A stretch of 64,000 nt of DNA from Spiroplasma sp. BIUS-1 (lineage in GTDB: Bacteria; Bacillota_I; Bacilli_A; Mycoplasmatales; Mycoplasmataceae), in the NCBI RefSeq assembly GCF_010365805.1, contig NZ_CP048386.1, positions 1-64,000 of the forward strand, given 5' to 3'. Below the pieces are notes generated by a model. It saw only the letters and a program-made list of their open reading frames with translations. It was not told the origin of the DNA and searched no databases. Positions 35,740 through 57,495 of this stretch are shown here, in pieces. Numbering within the stretch: the first letter of the stretch is position 1; each line of letters starts with the position of its first letter. Both the position numbers and the translations under genes were made by a program.

Positions 35740-36426
35740 ATGGCAAAATTAAGCAAAAAATTAAAAGCTGTTAACGATAAAGTTGACAAAACAAAATTAT
35801 ACCCAATTACTGAAGCTATTAAACTAGCAAAAGAAACATCAATAACAAAATTCGACTCAACTGTAGAAGTAGCATTCAACTTAAATGTTGATCCAAGACA
35901 TGCAGACCAACAAATTAGAGGGGCAATTGTAATGCCTGGTGGAACTGGAAAAACTCAAAGAGTTTTAGTTCTAACAAAAACTAAAGTAAAAGAAGCAGAA
36001 GATGCAAAAGCAGACTTTGTAGGAGCAGAAGACTTAATCCAAAAAATCGCAAAAGAAAACTGATTTGATTTCGATGTGATTGTAGCAACACCAGAAATGA
36101 TGGCTGAATTAGGAAAAATCGGAAAGGTTTTAGGACCAAAAGGATTAATGCCTAACCCAAAAACTGGAACAGTTACAATGGATGTAGCAAAAGCTTTAGA
36201 AGAAATTAAAAAAGGTAAAGTAGAATACAGAACTGATAAAGAAGGAAATGTTCACTCAATCTTAGGAAAAGTTTCATTTAACGAAGAAAACTTAATGCAA
36301 AACTATAATGCTCTTTTAGATGTAATCAAAAAAGCAAAACCAGCAGCAGTTAAAGGTACATATATTAAAAATATATCAATCTCAACTACTATGGGTCCTG
36401 GAATCAAAGTTTTAATTGAAAACTAA
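35740..36426 (+). CDS. rplA: 50S ribosomal protein L1
   Basis: 228-residue L1 of the mobile stalk. Recognisable parts are [40 protein letters not shown] and the ending [13 protein letters not shown] at 36061-36063 is the conserved Trp in the ENWFDFDV segment. It starts two bases after rplK. L1 may repress this operon through the upstream leader. Confidence 0.97.
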
Positions 36427-36430
36427 TAAA

Positions 36431-36458
36431 AAATTCTCACTTAATGTGAGTTTTTTTT
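36431..36458 (+). terminator. Terminator after rplA
   Basis: CTCAC (36436-36440), loop TTAAT, GTGAG (36446-36450), then eight T. Confidence 0.82.
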
Positions 36459-36499
36459 ATCTTATAATTAAATTATGAAATGAAAAGAAGGAAATAAAA

Positions 36500-38307
<1,808 letters not shown>

Positions 38308-38362
38308 CACGAAATTTGAAAAAAATGATGTAGAGCATTAATGAATATGATATTATATTAAT

Positions 38363-38503
38363 GCTATTCGTACCGAAGAAAGTAACTGGGATCTATCCCT
38401 TAATTTGTTACCGAGGAATGAAACTACATATACTATTTGTAAGTTATACTTACAATGTTTATTGTATTTTTAATTGACCTCGGAATTATCTGAGGTTTTT
38501 ATT
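38363..38503 (+). promoter_or_regulatory. L10 ribosomal protein leader with attenuator
   Basis: The leader carries the conserved CGTACCGAAGAAAGTAAC block (38369-38386). ATTC (38366-38369) pairs with GAAT (38416-38419), GTAAC (38382-38386) pairs with GTTAC (38407-38411), and a GGGA/TCCC hairpin (38388-38399) lies inside, as in the L10 leader family (RF00557). A further hairpin TTGTAAG/CTTACAA (38437-38455) precedes an intrinsic terminator, GACCTCGG to CTGAGGT plus T-run (38476-38503). L10(L12)4 binding would favour termination. A -10-like TATTAT is at 38351-38356. Confidence 0.85.
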
Positions 38504-38547
38504 TTGATTTTAAAAAACGAAAAGTACAAAAAAGGAGGTCGTTACGA

Positions 38548-39048
38548 GTGTCAAACGCAAGACCAGCTCATGCTAAAAAGAATGAGATAGTTAAAGAAAT
38601 TGCAGACAGAATCAAAAACTGTAAAGGTATGGCGATTGCTGAATACAAAAATTTAACTGTAGCACAAATGACAGAATTAAGAGACAAAGCTCGCGAACAA
38701 GGAATCTTTATCAAAGTTTATAAAGACTCATTAGTTAGAAGAGCAGTTGAAGAATTAAAAATTACTGGATTAGATGCTTACTTAGTTCAACAAAATGTTT
38801 ACATTTTCTCAGACGAAGAAGCTCTATTCCCTGCAAAACTAGTTTCTGAATTTGCAAAAGCAAATGAAGATTTAGTTCTTAAAGCAGGAATCTATGAAGG
38901 AAACGTTATGGATACAGCAGCAATCAATGAAATTGCTTCTCTTCCATCAAAAGATGAATTATACTCAATGTTTGCTTCATCACTTATCTACCCATTACGT
39001 CAATTTATGTTGACTGTAAAAGAAGTAGCAAATACAAAATCAGAATAA
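38548..39048 (+). CDS. rplJ: 50S ribosomal protein L10
   Basis: 166-residue L10, the base of the L7/L12 stalk and the likely repressor of its own leader. Typical segments are KNEIVKEIADRIKNCKGMAI and EYKNLTVAQMTELRDKARE. The GTG start at 38548 follows AAAGGAGG (38531-38538) by nine bases. rplL lies 65 bases downstream. Length is normal. Confidence 0.96.
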   Translation: MSNARPAHAKKNEIVKEIADRIKNCKGMAIAEYKNLTVAQMTELRDKAREQGIFIKVYKDSLVRRAVEELKITGLDAYLVQQNVYIFSDEEALFPAKLVSEFAKANEDLVLKAGIYEGNVMDTAAINEIASLPSKDELYSMFASSLIYPLRQFMLTVKEVANTKSE

Positions 39049-39113
39049 AAAAACAATTAAGCGTACAAATAGCGATTAATTAAATTAAAGAAAGAAATAA
39101 GGAGAAAAAAATC

Positions 39114-39482
39114 ATGGCAATTACAAAAGACGATATTATTAAAGCTTTAGAAGAAATGAAATTAACTGAATTAAACGATTTAGTTAAAGCAATCGAAGAT
39201 CACTTCGGAGTTGTTGCAGCAGCTGCAGTAGCAGCACCTGCAGCAGGAGCTGGAGGAGCAGCAGCACCTTCAGAAGTTTCAGTTATGTTAACAAACGCTG
39301 GAGGAAACAAAGTTTCAGTTATTAAATTAGTTAAAGAAATGACTGGTTTAGGATTAATGGATGCTAAAAAATTAGTTGATGGAACATTACCTGTAGCTAT
39401 TAAAGAAAACGTAAAAGTTGAAGAAGCTGAAGAAATGAAAAAACAATTAATGGAAGCTGGAGCATCAGTAGACTTAAAATAA
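39114..39482 (+). CDS. rplL: 50S ribosomal protein L7/L12
   Basis: 122-residue L12. It has an N-terminal dimerisation helix, an Ala/Gly/Pro hinge (residues about 36-55) and the C-terminal factor-binding domain with [20 protein letters not shown]. Normal length. AAGGAG precedes the ATG, and a strong terminator follows. Confidence 0.97.
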   Translation: MAITKDDIIKALEEMKLTELNDLVKAIEDHFGVVAAAAVAAPAAGAGGAAAPSEVSVMLTNAGGNKVSVIKLVKEMTGLGLMDAKKLVDGTLPVAIKENVKVEEAEEMKKQLMEAGASVDLK

Positions 39483-39494
39483 TAAATTATTTAT

Positions 39495-39519
39495 AATGAC
39501 CCTAAGGGTCATTTTTTAT
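39495..39519 (+). terminator. Terminator after rplL
   Basis: AATGACCC (39495-39502), loop TAA, GGGTCATT (39506-39513), then T-run. Confidence 0.88.
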
Positions 39520-39535
39520 TTGAAAGGAAAGATAT

Positions 39536-40117
39536 ATGTCAAAATCATCAAAAATATATTTTTTAAAAGACTATATTACCAATGAAGGTATTGAGGTAGG
39601 AGACTATACTTATTTTTATAGTTTTAAAAACGAGCAAGGTATAAAAGAATTTCAAAATAGAAATGTACTTTATCACTTTCCTAAAATACATAATGACAAA
39701 CTAATAATAGGTAAATTCTGTGCAATAGCAGATGAAGTTAAATTTTTAATGAATGGAGCAAATCACAGAATGGATTCAATTTCTTCCTTTCCGTTTGAAA
39801 TGTTCAATGAATTTGGTGTGGATTCAAAAAAAATAAGATCAGCAAAAGTAAAGGGTGATACTGTTGTAGGCAATGATGTTTGAATTGGTTATGGAGCCAC
39901 AATACTTCCTGGAGTAAAAATAGGAAATGGTTCCATAATTGGGGCAAAAGCAGTTGTTACAAAAGATGTTGAACCTTATTCAATAGTTGGAGGAAATCCT
40001 GCTAAAGTAATAAGGATGAGATTCGATAAAAATAAAATTAAAGAGCTAGAAGACTTGCAATGATGAAATGAAAGTATAGAATCAATACGTAACATGATAG
40101 ACAAATTAACTAAATAA
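39536..40117 (+). CDS. Vat/CatB-type xenobiotic O-acetyltransferase
   Basis: 193-residue left-handed beta-helix acetyltransferase. The family signature is clear: [23 protein letters not shown] with the catalytic His, then [31 protein letters not shown] and [14 protein letters not shown]. Relatives acetylate streptogramin A or chloramphenicol, but many chromosomal members have unknown substrates. It is inserted between rplL and rpoB, each with its own terminator. The TGA Trp codons (VWIGYG, QWWNES) show it is adapted to this code. Resistance is possible but not shown. Confidence 0.9.
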
Positions 40118-40128
40118 AAATAAATGAG

Positions 40129-40162
40129 GCAAAAAGGTAAACAAAATTGTTTATTTTTTTGC
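40129..40162 (+). terminator. Terminator after the acetyltransferase gene
   Basis: TAAACAA and TTGTTTA form the inner stem around 40138-40153. GCAAAAA and TTTTTTTGC extend it, and the T-run lies within the 3' arm. Confidence 0.65.
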
Positions 40163-40171
40163 TATTTGCTA

Positions 40172-40200
40172 TTGAATTATTCCTAAAAATAATATAGAAT
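40172..40200 (+). promoter_or_regulatory. Promoter of rpoBC
   Basis: -35 TTGAAT at 40172-40177, a 17-base spacer and -10 TAGAAT at 40195-40200, 41 bases before the rpoB ATG. This suggests rpoBC is transcribed separately from rplJL here. Confidence 0.6.
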
Positions 40201-40240
40201 TTGTTTGCGTATGTTTTATTTGAACGGGGGACATTATTAA

Positions 40241-44056
<3,816 letters not shown>

Positions 44057-44075
44057 TAAAGGAGAAGTTTTTAAA

Positions 44076-47825
<3,750 letters not shown>

Positions 47826-47856
47826 AAAAAAGGTGTTTAACACCTTTTTTATTTTG
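47826..47856 (+). terminator. Terminator after rpoC
   Basis: AAAAAAGGTG (47827-47834 region), loop TTTAA, CACCTTTTTT (47841-47850). It ends the rpoBC unit. Confidence 0.88.
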
Positions 47857-47911
47857 TTTTTTTCTTTATTAACAAAATAGTGTATATTCAATTAGAGGGG
47901 GAATTCTTAAA

Positions 47912-48337
47912 ATGAAAATTTTTATAGGAAACGACCATGCAGCTGTTGAAATGAAAAATAAAATAGTTGAATACCTAAATTCTAAAGGACATGAAGTTGT
48001 AAATATTGGAACAGATTCAAATGATTCTGTTGATTATCCAGACTTTGGAAAAGAAGTTGCACAAAGAGTTGTGCAAGAAAATACTTTAGGAATAGTAATA
48101 TGTGGTAGTGGTATTGGAATATCAATTGCTGCAAATAAAGTAAAAGGTGCGCGTGCTGCACTTTGTTATGAAGATCAAACTGCAATGTTGGCAAGAGAAC
48201 ATAACAACGCAAACATCTTGGCTCTAGGGGCAAGATTTATTGCAAATGAAAAAGCAGTTAGATTAGTAGATATTTTTTTAAACACAAAGTTTGAAGAGAG
48301 ACATGCAAATAGAGTAGAAAAACTTAACAATCAATAG
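47912..48337 (+). CDS. rpiB: Ribose-5-phosphate isomerase B
   Basis: 141-residue RpiB, interconverting ribose 5-phosphate and ribulose 5-phosphate. The N-terminal IGNDHAAVEMKNKIVEYL, the catalytic-Cys segment VICGSGIGISIAANKVKGARA and the LCYEDQTAMLAREHNNANIL block are characteristic. The Cys at CGSG favours ribose over galactose isomerases of the same family. GAGGGGG precedes ATG. upp follows 10 bases later and supports a nucleotide-salvage pairing. Confidence 0.94.
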   Translation: MKIFIGNDHAAVEMKNKIVEYLNSKGHEVVNIGTDSNDSVDYPDFGKEVAQRVVQENTLGIVICGSGIGISIAANKVKGARAALCYEDQTAMLAREHNNANILALGARFIANEKAVRLVDIFLNTKFEERHANRVEKLNNQ

Positions 48338-48347
48338 GAGAAACAAA

Positions 48348-48993
<646 letters not shown>

Positions 48994-49074
48994 ATTATGA
49001 ATACAATTTTTCATAGATTTTAGATATTAATAGGAGTATTATTATTTAGATGGAACTTAATAGAGGAGAACATA

Positions 49075-49431
49075 ATGTTACTTAAAAACAAAAGAGCACT
49101 TATAGTTATATCTCTTATTTCGATTATTCTAGTTTTATTATCAATTCTTACTTTGTTTAAAGTTGTTGACTATACATTTATTACAGGGTACGTTTTAGGA
49201 ACTGGTTTTTTGTATATGGCAATTTTATTTATTGCTTTATCTACAAAAAACTTAACCTTAAACCTTAATCCTTACAATTTTGTATTTTTCTCAACAATAA
49301 GAATTGGTTTCTACATCGTTCCATTCCTTATAAGTTTTTATTTACCGATCGCTTTCAGTATTTATGGAGTGTTAATAGCTTTTATAGTAAATTGAATGCC
49401 TTTCATTTTTATTAGAAAAAGCAGTAAGTAA
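49075..49431 (+). CDS. Small four-helix membrane protein at the atpI position
   Basis: 118-residue hydrophobic protein with about four transmembrane segments (roughly residues 9-29, 37-57, 67-90 and 92-112). It occupies the atpI slot, 39 bases before atpB, with GAGGAG upstream of ATG. AtpI proteins assist c-ring assembly or magnesium supply, but sequence similarity here is too weak for me to claim orthology. Mollicute ATP synthase operons commonly begin with such a gene. Confidence 0.75.
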
Positions 49432-49470
49432 ATTTTTATATGGTAACCAAAAAATAAAAAGGAGGTTCTT

Positions 49471-50241
49471 ATGTTCCTTGCTGATGAAGGCATGATGGAT
49501 GTTTGAGACAAAATAACACCTCAGCTATTATCTATACTATTAACTTGCATTATAATTTGTACATTTTGTATTGTATACAATGTCAAAATAAGAAATTATA
49601 AAGAAGATAAAAAGTTAACTGGTTTTTTAGTTTTAACAGAAATGTTTATAACAAAAGTTGAAAATCTTGTTGTAACAATTATGGGTAAAGCTCACAGAAA
49701 GTTAACACCATACATTATGTATATATTTATGTATATAATTGTTTCTTCTGTAGTTGCATTAATAGGAATAGAACCTTTAACAAGTTCTTATACTGTAACT
49801 TTGTCAATGGCAATAGTTACTTTCATAGGTATATATTATTACGGATTAAGATATCAAAAATTAGCTTTCTTTAAAAGGTATTACAATCCAATTGAAATCA
49901 TAGGACAATTTGTGCCTTTGATATCACTTTCATTCAGGTTATTTGGAAATATTCTTGGAGGATCAATTTTATTAGGATTGCTTTATGCAAGTTTAATTCA
50001 ACTTCAAGGAAATATTTTTTGACCTAGTGGTCCAGGAATGGATTGAGATAATAAATTAAATTACTGATGAGCAGGATTTAATATATTTTCTGTAATATCG
50101 CTTCCGTGATTACATTTATACTTTGATTTATTTGACGGAGTAATCCAGTCAATAGTATTTTCAATGTTAACCTTATCTTATTGATCTGGAGCCAAAAACG
50201 GTGAAGGTGCAAATGAAGGTAAAGAAAAATTAGAAAGATAA
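49471..50241 (+). CDS. atpB: ATP synthase subunit a
   Basis: 256-residue Fo a-subunit with about five to six membrane helices. The essential proton-path arginine is Arg156 in SLSFRLFGNILGG. The C-terminal helix with LHLYFDLFDGVIQSIVFSML is conserved. Several TGA codons encode Trp (for example FWPSGPGMDW). AAGGAGG lies upstream of ATG. First core gene of the operon. Confidence 0.95.
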
Positions 50242-50259
50242 TTTAAAAGGAGAAAAATT

Positions 50260-50592
50260 ATGTTTATTGAAACACTTACAACTTTAACAACAACAATGGG
50301 TGGTAACTTTATTTCAGTTATGCCTTTATACTCAACATTATTTATGTTTTTAGCAGACGAAAATAATATTGGGACAGGACTTAAATTTTTAGGTGCTGGT
50401 CTAACTGGTATGGGAATGATCGGAGCATCAATCGGTCAAGGTATGGTAGGATATGGTGCATGTATCGCTATTGGTAGAAACCCAGAAACTGCACCAAAAA
50501 TTACTTCTACTTTAATTATTACAGCAGGATTTTGTGAATCAGGAGCAATTTACGCTTTAGTTATCGCAATTCTATTAATTTTTGTAGCATAA
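50260..50592 (+). CDS. atpE: ATP synthase subunit c
   Basis: 110-residue rotor subunit, longer than a minimal c (about 72) because of a 35-40-residue N-terminal part. Two helices are joined by the polar loop GRNPETAPK. The ion-binding carboxylate is Glu93 in the [14 protein letters not shown] helix. I see no clear sodium-binding Gln/Ser signature, so proton coupling is assumed. AAGGAG precedes ATG. Confidence 0.95.
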   Translation: MFIETLTTLTTTMGGNFISVMPLYSTLFMFLADENNIGTGLKFLGAGLTGMGMIGASIGQGMVGYGACIAIGRNPETAPKITSTLIITAGFCESGAIYALVIAILLIFVA

Positions 50593-50608
50593 GAAAGGTG
50601 TGACATCT

Positions 50609-51127
50609 ATGCTTTTAGCAACTGCAGGTATTCCTAATATTATTGAAGGTTTATTTCCAAATTTAGCTAATTTTATTGCACATATATTATCAACAATTGT
50701 TATTTTGATATTGCTAACAAAATTAGTTTACAAACCTTTCAGAGAAATGATTAAGGAACGTAGAAAAAAAATAAATGAATTATTAGATGATGCTGCTTTA
50801 AAACAAGCACAAGCTAATAAAAATAATAAAATTGCTTCTAAGTTTTTAGATACTGCAAAAGAAGAATCTAAAGAAATTGTAAGTGCTGCAAAACTTGAAG
50901 CTGATAGTTTGAAATTTGAAATAATTGAAAACGCAAGAACAGAAGCTACTAACATTCAAACTCATGCTAAAAAAGCAATTGACTTTGAAAGAAATGAAAT
51001 GCAAGAACAAATGAGACAAGAAGTAATTGATCTTGCATTTGTTGCTGCTGAAAAAATTATGAATGAAAATGTTTCTAAAGAAAAAAATGAAAAAATGATT
51101 AAAGACTTTATAAATAGTTTGGACTAG
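50609..51127 (+). CDS. atpF: ATP synthase subunit b
   Basis: 172-residue peripheral-stalk subunit. One N-terminal membrane helix (about residues 18-38) is followed by a long charged coiled coil to the end. I chose ATG 50609 eight bases after AAAGGTG; a GTG at 50600 is in frame but lies within the ribosome site. There is no lipoprotein-type Cys near the start, unlike b subunits of some mycoplasmas. Confidence 0.93.
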   Translation: MLLATAGIPNIIEGLFPNLANFIAHILSTIVILILLTKLVYKPFREMIKERRKKINELLDDAALKQAQANKNNKIASKFLDTAKEESKEIVSAAKLEADSLKFEIIENARTEATNIQTHAKKAIDFERNEMQEQMRQEVIDLAFVAAEKIMNENVSKEKNEKMIKDFINSLD

Positions 51128-51131
51128 TTTT

Positions 51132-51677
51132 GTGATTAAACAAACCTTAATTAACAACTGAGCCTCTGCCATTTGTGAATTAGCCAAAGAAGAAAATAAA
51201 GTAGAATCATTTACACAAACTTTAGAAGATTTAAAAAAAGTTTTCGAAACAAATCAAGAAGCTGTTGAATTTTTATCAAATAAATTTATTCCATTAGAAA
51301 AAAGAATAAATTTTATTGATAATATTTTCAAAAAAGAAATTGATCAATTAGTTTTAAATTCATTAAAACTAATTGTGGAAAGAGAATACTTCTCATCTGT
51401 AAATTATATTTTTGAAGCTGCAATTAAAAAGCTTTGAGAAAGTTTGGAAATCAAAAAAGGAATTATTTATTCAACTATTGAAATTGATAAAAAAACAATT
51501 TCAACTATTGAAGAAAAAATTCATAAAAAAATATGTCAAAAAATAAAACTAGAAAATAAAATCGACAGTTCATTAATAGCTGGTATAAGAATTGAAGTAG
51601 CAAATAATGTTTTTGACTATTCTCTAAAAGGAAAAGTTGAAGATATGAAAAATATGATTTTAGAAAATAGAAAATAG
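51132..51677 (+). CDS. atpH: ATP synthase subunit delta
   Basis: 181-residue delta subunit that joins the b stalk to the F1 head. The pattern is weak but recognisable: an N-terminal [17 protein letters not shown] helix and a C-terminal [25 protein letters not shown] segment, conserved in OSCP/delta proteins. The start GTG at 51132 lies four bases after the atpF stop. I do not see a better start. Position in the operon confirms the identity. Confidence 0.92.
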
Positions 51678-51687
51678 GGGTGATTAC

Positions 51688-53262
51688 ATGTCACTTAAAA
51701 TAAACGAAATATCAGAAGTCATCAAAAAACAAATTAAAGAATATGGCAAAGAAGTTATTGAATCGCAAGAAGGTACTGTTGCAAGTATCGGTGATGGTGT
51801 TGCGCTATTATTCGGTTTAGATGATGTTATGATGGGTGAACTTTTAATTTTTTCAAACGACATCTACGGTATGACTCTTAATTTAGAAGAAGGAGCAGTT
51901 GGTGCTGTTATTATTGGAGATGATTCAAAAATTCGTCAAGGTGATAAAGTAATAAGAACTGGTAAGGTTGTTGAAACTCCAGTTGGAGATGAATTGCTTG
52001 GTAGAGTTTTAAATGGGATTGGATTACCAATAGATGGTAAAGGTCCTCTAAACAATAGTAAATTCTCACCAGTTGAAAAAATAGCAACAGGTGTAATGTC
52101 AAGAAAATCAGTTAACCAACCAATGGAAACAGGTATTCTTGCAATAGATTCAATTATTCCAATTGGAAAAGGACAAAGAGAGTTAATTATTGGAGATAGA
52201 CAAACTGGAAAAACAGCAATTGCAATAGATTCAATCATTAACCAAAAAGGTAAAAACGTTAAATGTGTATATGTTGCTATTGGACAAAAAGAATCAACAG
52301 TTGCACAAGTTGTAGAAAAACTAAAATTAGCAGGATCAATGGAATACACAACAGTAATTTCTGCATCAGCAAGTGAATCAGCTCCAATGCAATATATAGC
52401 TCCTTATACTGGAGTTTCAATAGCAGAAGAGTGAATGTCAAAAGGTGATGATGTTTTAATAGTTTATGATGATTTATCAAAACACGCCATTGCTTACAGA
52501 ACATTAGCTCTGCTTTTAAGAAGACCACCAGGTCGTGAAGCTTATCCTGGAGATGTATTTTATTTACACTCAAGATTATTGGAAAGAGCAGCAAGAGTAA
52601 ATGAAAATTATGGTGGAGGAAGCATCACAGCACTTCCTATTATTGAAACTCAAGCTGGAGATATATCAGCTTATATTCCAACAAATGTTATTTCAATTAC
52701 TGATGGACAAATATTTTTATCAGAACAATTATTTAACTCAGGAATAAGACCTGCTGTAAATACTGGTTTATCAGTTTCAAGAGTTGGTTCTTCAGCTCAG
52801 ATAAAAGCAGTTAAACAAGTAGCGGGAACATTAAAACTTGAACTAGCACAATATTATGAATTACAAGCTTTTGCTAAATTCGGAAGTGACTTAGATGAAA
52901 CAACAAAAGAAACTTTAAGTCATGGTCAAAAAATTGTTGAGTTATTAAAACAAAGACAATACAAACCTATTTCACAAATCGATCAATCAATAATATTGTT
53001 AGCTATAAAAGAAAGAATAATAAAATGGTTACCACTAAATGAAATGATTAACTTTAAGGAAGCAGTTATAAATCATTTCGAAAATGATAATAATGCGAAA
53101 GCACTTAGAAAATTATTATCGACTGAAAAAGAATTCAGTGATCAATTATATAAAGATATAAAATCTCAAGTTGTATTAATTCTAAAAGATATGACTTCAA
53201 AAATAAAAGGTTATCAAGCATCTGATTTTGGAAAAGAAGAAGAGTTTAAAAAATTAACTTAG
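51688..53262 (+). CDS. atpA: ATP synthase subunit alpha
   Basis: 524-residue F1 alpha. The P-loop GDRQTGKT is at residues 169-176. The N-terminal barrel ([20 protein letters not shown]), the [29 protein letters not shown] block and the arginine finger in [15 protein letters not shown] form ([15 protein letters not shown]) are clear. TGA at 52432 is Trp in AEEWMSKG. A UGG Trp codon also occurs (IIKWLPL). Confidence 0.98.
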
Positions 53263-53263
53263 T

Positions 53264-55521
<2,258 letters not shown>

Positions 55522-55523
55522 TA

Positions 55524-55811
55524 ATGGAATTAACTAAATTAAAAATAATAACACCAGATGGTGTTTATATAGATGATTTAAAAGTTGAATCTGTTAGTGT
55601 AAGAACAGCTGATGGTCAAATAACTATATATGCAAATCACTCTCCAATAGTTTCAACATTGTTGATAGGTGATATGAAGTATGAAGTTAATGGAAGTACC
55701 AAATATATTCATTTACATAGAGGAATTTTACAAGTTTCTAGAGAACAAGTAAAAATATTAACTCAAAGATTATATGAAGTCGATGAAAGAGGACAAAGAT
55801 TAAAAAAATAA
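55524..55811 (+). CDS. atpC: ATP synthase subunit epsilon, C-terminal helical domain missing
   Basis: 95 residues. The N-terminal beta-sandwich is complete (LKIITPDGVYIDDLKVESVSV to ILQVSREQVKILTQ). The two C-terminal helices of about 45 residues, which in many bacteria inhibit ATP hydrolysis, are absent. The gene simply ends at TAA followed by a terminator, with no frameshifted remnant that I can see. A short epsilon would leave the complex free of this brake, allowing hydrolysis-driven ion pumping, which suits fermenting mollicutes. Confidence 0.9.
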   Translation: MELTKLKIITPDGVYIDDLKVESVSVRTADGQITIYANHSPIVSTLLIGDMKYEVNGSTKYIHLHRGILQVSREQVKILTQRLYEVDERGQRLKK

Positions 55812-55834
55812 CTTGCAAGAGTTATTTTTTTATT
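55804..55834 (+). terminator. Terminator of the atp operon
   Basis: AAATAACT, loop of about six bases, AGTTATTT, T-run, beginning at the atpC stop. Confidence 0.78.
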
Positions 55835-55847
55835 TTAAAACAAAAAA

Positions 55848-55880
55848 GCAGAACTATGAAGTTGCCTCAAGTTCTGCTTT
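55848..55880 (-). terminator. Terminator of the minus-strand exonuclease gene
   Basis: GCAGAACT (55848-55855) and AGTTCTGC (55870-55877) form the stem; on the minus strand T residues follow. The stop codon of the exonuclease gene lies inside the hairpin. Confidence 0.8.
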
Positions 55881-56783
55881 TCTTTTTTCTCTATATGCTA
55901 ATTGTTTTTGAACCTTATCTTCAATCATTTTTGTAAAGGCTCACATTTTTTCTCTTTTCAAGAACCCCATGAATCTAACATAGTTTATCCTTAAAGGTTT
56001 GAAATTTATTCTTCCTACATCTACATTTTTTAAAATTCTAGTTATTTGTTTATTCATTAAAACTTGTTCTCTACAGTTTTCAAGTTTTTTTCTTTGTTCT
56101 TCAGGGAAATCATTTATATTTTTATAAATGTTTTCAACACATCCGTACTTAGAAATTAATTTTGTAGCTGTATTGTAATGCATACCTCTAACACCTTTAA
56201 TATTATCTGATTGATCTCCTAATAGAGATTTAATATCTGGTATTTGACATGGTTTGCAACCAAATTTTTCAAAAACTTCTTTTGCTGTAATTATTTCTTG
56301 TTTACATTTTTTTGATTGTTGTGAAACTATTCTCACATCATCAGAAACTAATTGATATGTATCCTTATCATTAGAAACTATATCTACTTGATAACCAAGT
56401 TTAACTGCAATTCTTGCAATTGTTCCCATAATGTCGTCACCTTCAAATGATACTTTTTCGTATCAAGGAATATTGGCGGCTGTTAAAAAATCTCTCACTA
56501 TTTGCATTTGTGGAATTAAATCAGAAGGAGTTTCTTTCCTTGTTGCTTTATATTCTGGGTAAATGTCTTTTCTTCAACATTCTTTTCCCACATCAAATGT
56601 AACTATTACTGTGTGATATTCGTTAGATTGTACTAACTGAAAAACATTTGCTACAAATACATAAACAGCATTTATTAAAACACCATCTCTATTCATTGCT
56701 ACTTTTTTTCTTTTTAAACTACCATAATAACCTTTGTGAAGAAGGTGATATCCATCTATGACTACCACTTTTTTCTTATCCAT
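55854..56783 (-). CDS. Stand-alone 5'-3' exonuclease (PolA N-terminal type)
   Basis: 309-residue flap/5'-3' exonuclease homologous to the N-terminal domain of DNA polymerase I. The acidic metal residues are in VVIDGYHLLH, TFDVGKECWRKDIYPEYKATR and VSFEGDDIMGTIA, followed by IVSNDKDTYQLV. The helix-hairpin-helix region has SLLGDQSDNIKGVRGMHYNTATKLI. No polymerase domain follows, as in many mollicutes. It removes RNA primers and flaps. TGA codons are Trp (56572 region and near residue 289). It is transcribed against the surrounding genes. Confidence 0.93.
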
Positions 56784-56796
56784 TGTTGTTCTCCTT

Positions 56797-57393
56797 TTAA
56801 TAATACCCTTGTTCTTTTTTTATGATTTCAAGTTTGCTTTTTATTGGATCTAATTTTTCTAATTGTTCCAATTTCAAGTTGGCATAAACTAAATCATCGA
56901 TGTAGTCATAAGTAATTTCTGTTGCTATATTTTTCAAAAAGGAATAAACAGTTTTAATATCTGAAATATTAAAACTAATATCTACATTATAAAGAAGTTC
57001 TAATTGTTTAAAGGTGGTTTCTTTTAAAGATTCAATCGCCATTGCGCTGTAAGCTTTTTGAAGTCCCCCGGTTCCTAACTTAATACCTCCATAATATCTT
57101 GTAACAAATATAACTATGTTAGTAAGTTCGTTAGTTTCAATTAACTTAAGCAAAGGTTCACCAGCAGTTCCGTTTGGTTCTCCATCATTATTATAACCGT
57201 AAGTTAATTTATTATCCCCGTACCTATAGGCATAACAATTATGAGTTGCACTTTTATCACTATGTGACATTATAAATTTATCCAACTCTTCTTTATTTTT
57301 TACTTTTGAAATATAGGTAATGAACTTTGACTTTTTTATTGTAAATTTCTTTTCTACAATTTTTTCATCGTTTAATATTTTTAAAAATATCAT
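56797..57393 (-). CDS. IMPACT/YigZ family protein
   Basis: 198-residue YigZ/IMPACT protein. The family signature is KSKFITYISKVKNKEEL, then AYRYGDNKLTYGYNNDGEPNGTAG and FVTRYYGGIKLGTGGLQKAY. Relatives bind nucleic acid or ribosomal machinery, but the bacterial role is unclear. I chose ATG 57393; GTG 57405 would add four residues but lacks a ribosome site. It ends 13 bases before the exonuclease gene, so the two are a minus-strand operon. Confidence 0.9.
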   Translation of the reverse strand: MIFLKILNDEKIVEKKFTIKKSKFITYISKVKNKEELDKFIMSHSDKSATHNCYAYRYGDNKLTYGYNNDGEPNGTAGEPLLKLIETNELTNIVIFVTRYYGGIKLGTGGLQKAYSAMAIESLKETTFKQLELLYNVDISFNISDIKTVYSFLKNIATEITYDYIDDLVYANLKLEQLEKLDPIKSKLEIIKKEQGYY

Positions 57394-57467
57394 AACTTTT
57401 ACCACTATTAATTTTACATTTTAATTTGAAAATTGATAGTCAAAATCATTTTTAATTTCAAAAGTGC

Positions 57468-57473
57468 TATAAT
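57468..57473 (+). promoter_or_regulatory. -10 element upstream of the NTF2-like gene
   Basis: TATAAT at 57468-57473, 22 bases before ATG 57496, in the divergent gap with the minus-strand genes. No clear -35. Confidence 0.45.
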
Positions 57474-57495
57474 TCTTTTCATAGGAGAAAATAAT

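Noticed and set aside
38308..38362. Small open frames upstream of the L10 leader
   Set aside because: Only a handful of codons, no ribosome site, no conservation evidence.
49009..49074. Hairpin-like TATGAA/TTCATA near 48998-49018 as a regulatory element of the atp operon
   Set aside because: Short AT-only pairing in very AT-rich DNA, expected by chance.
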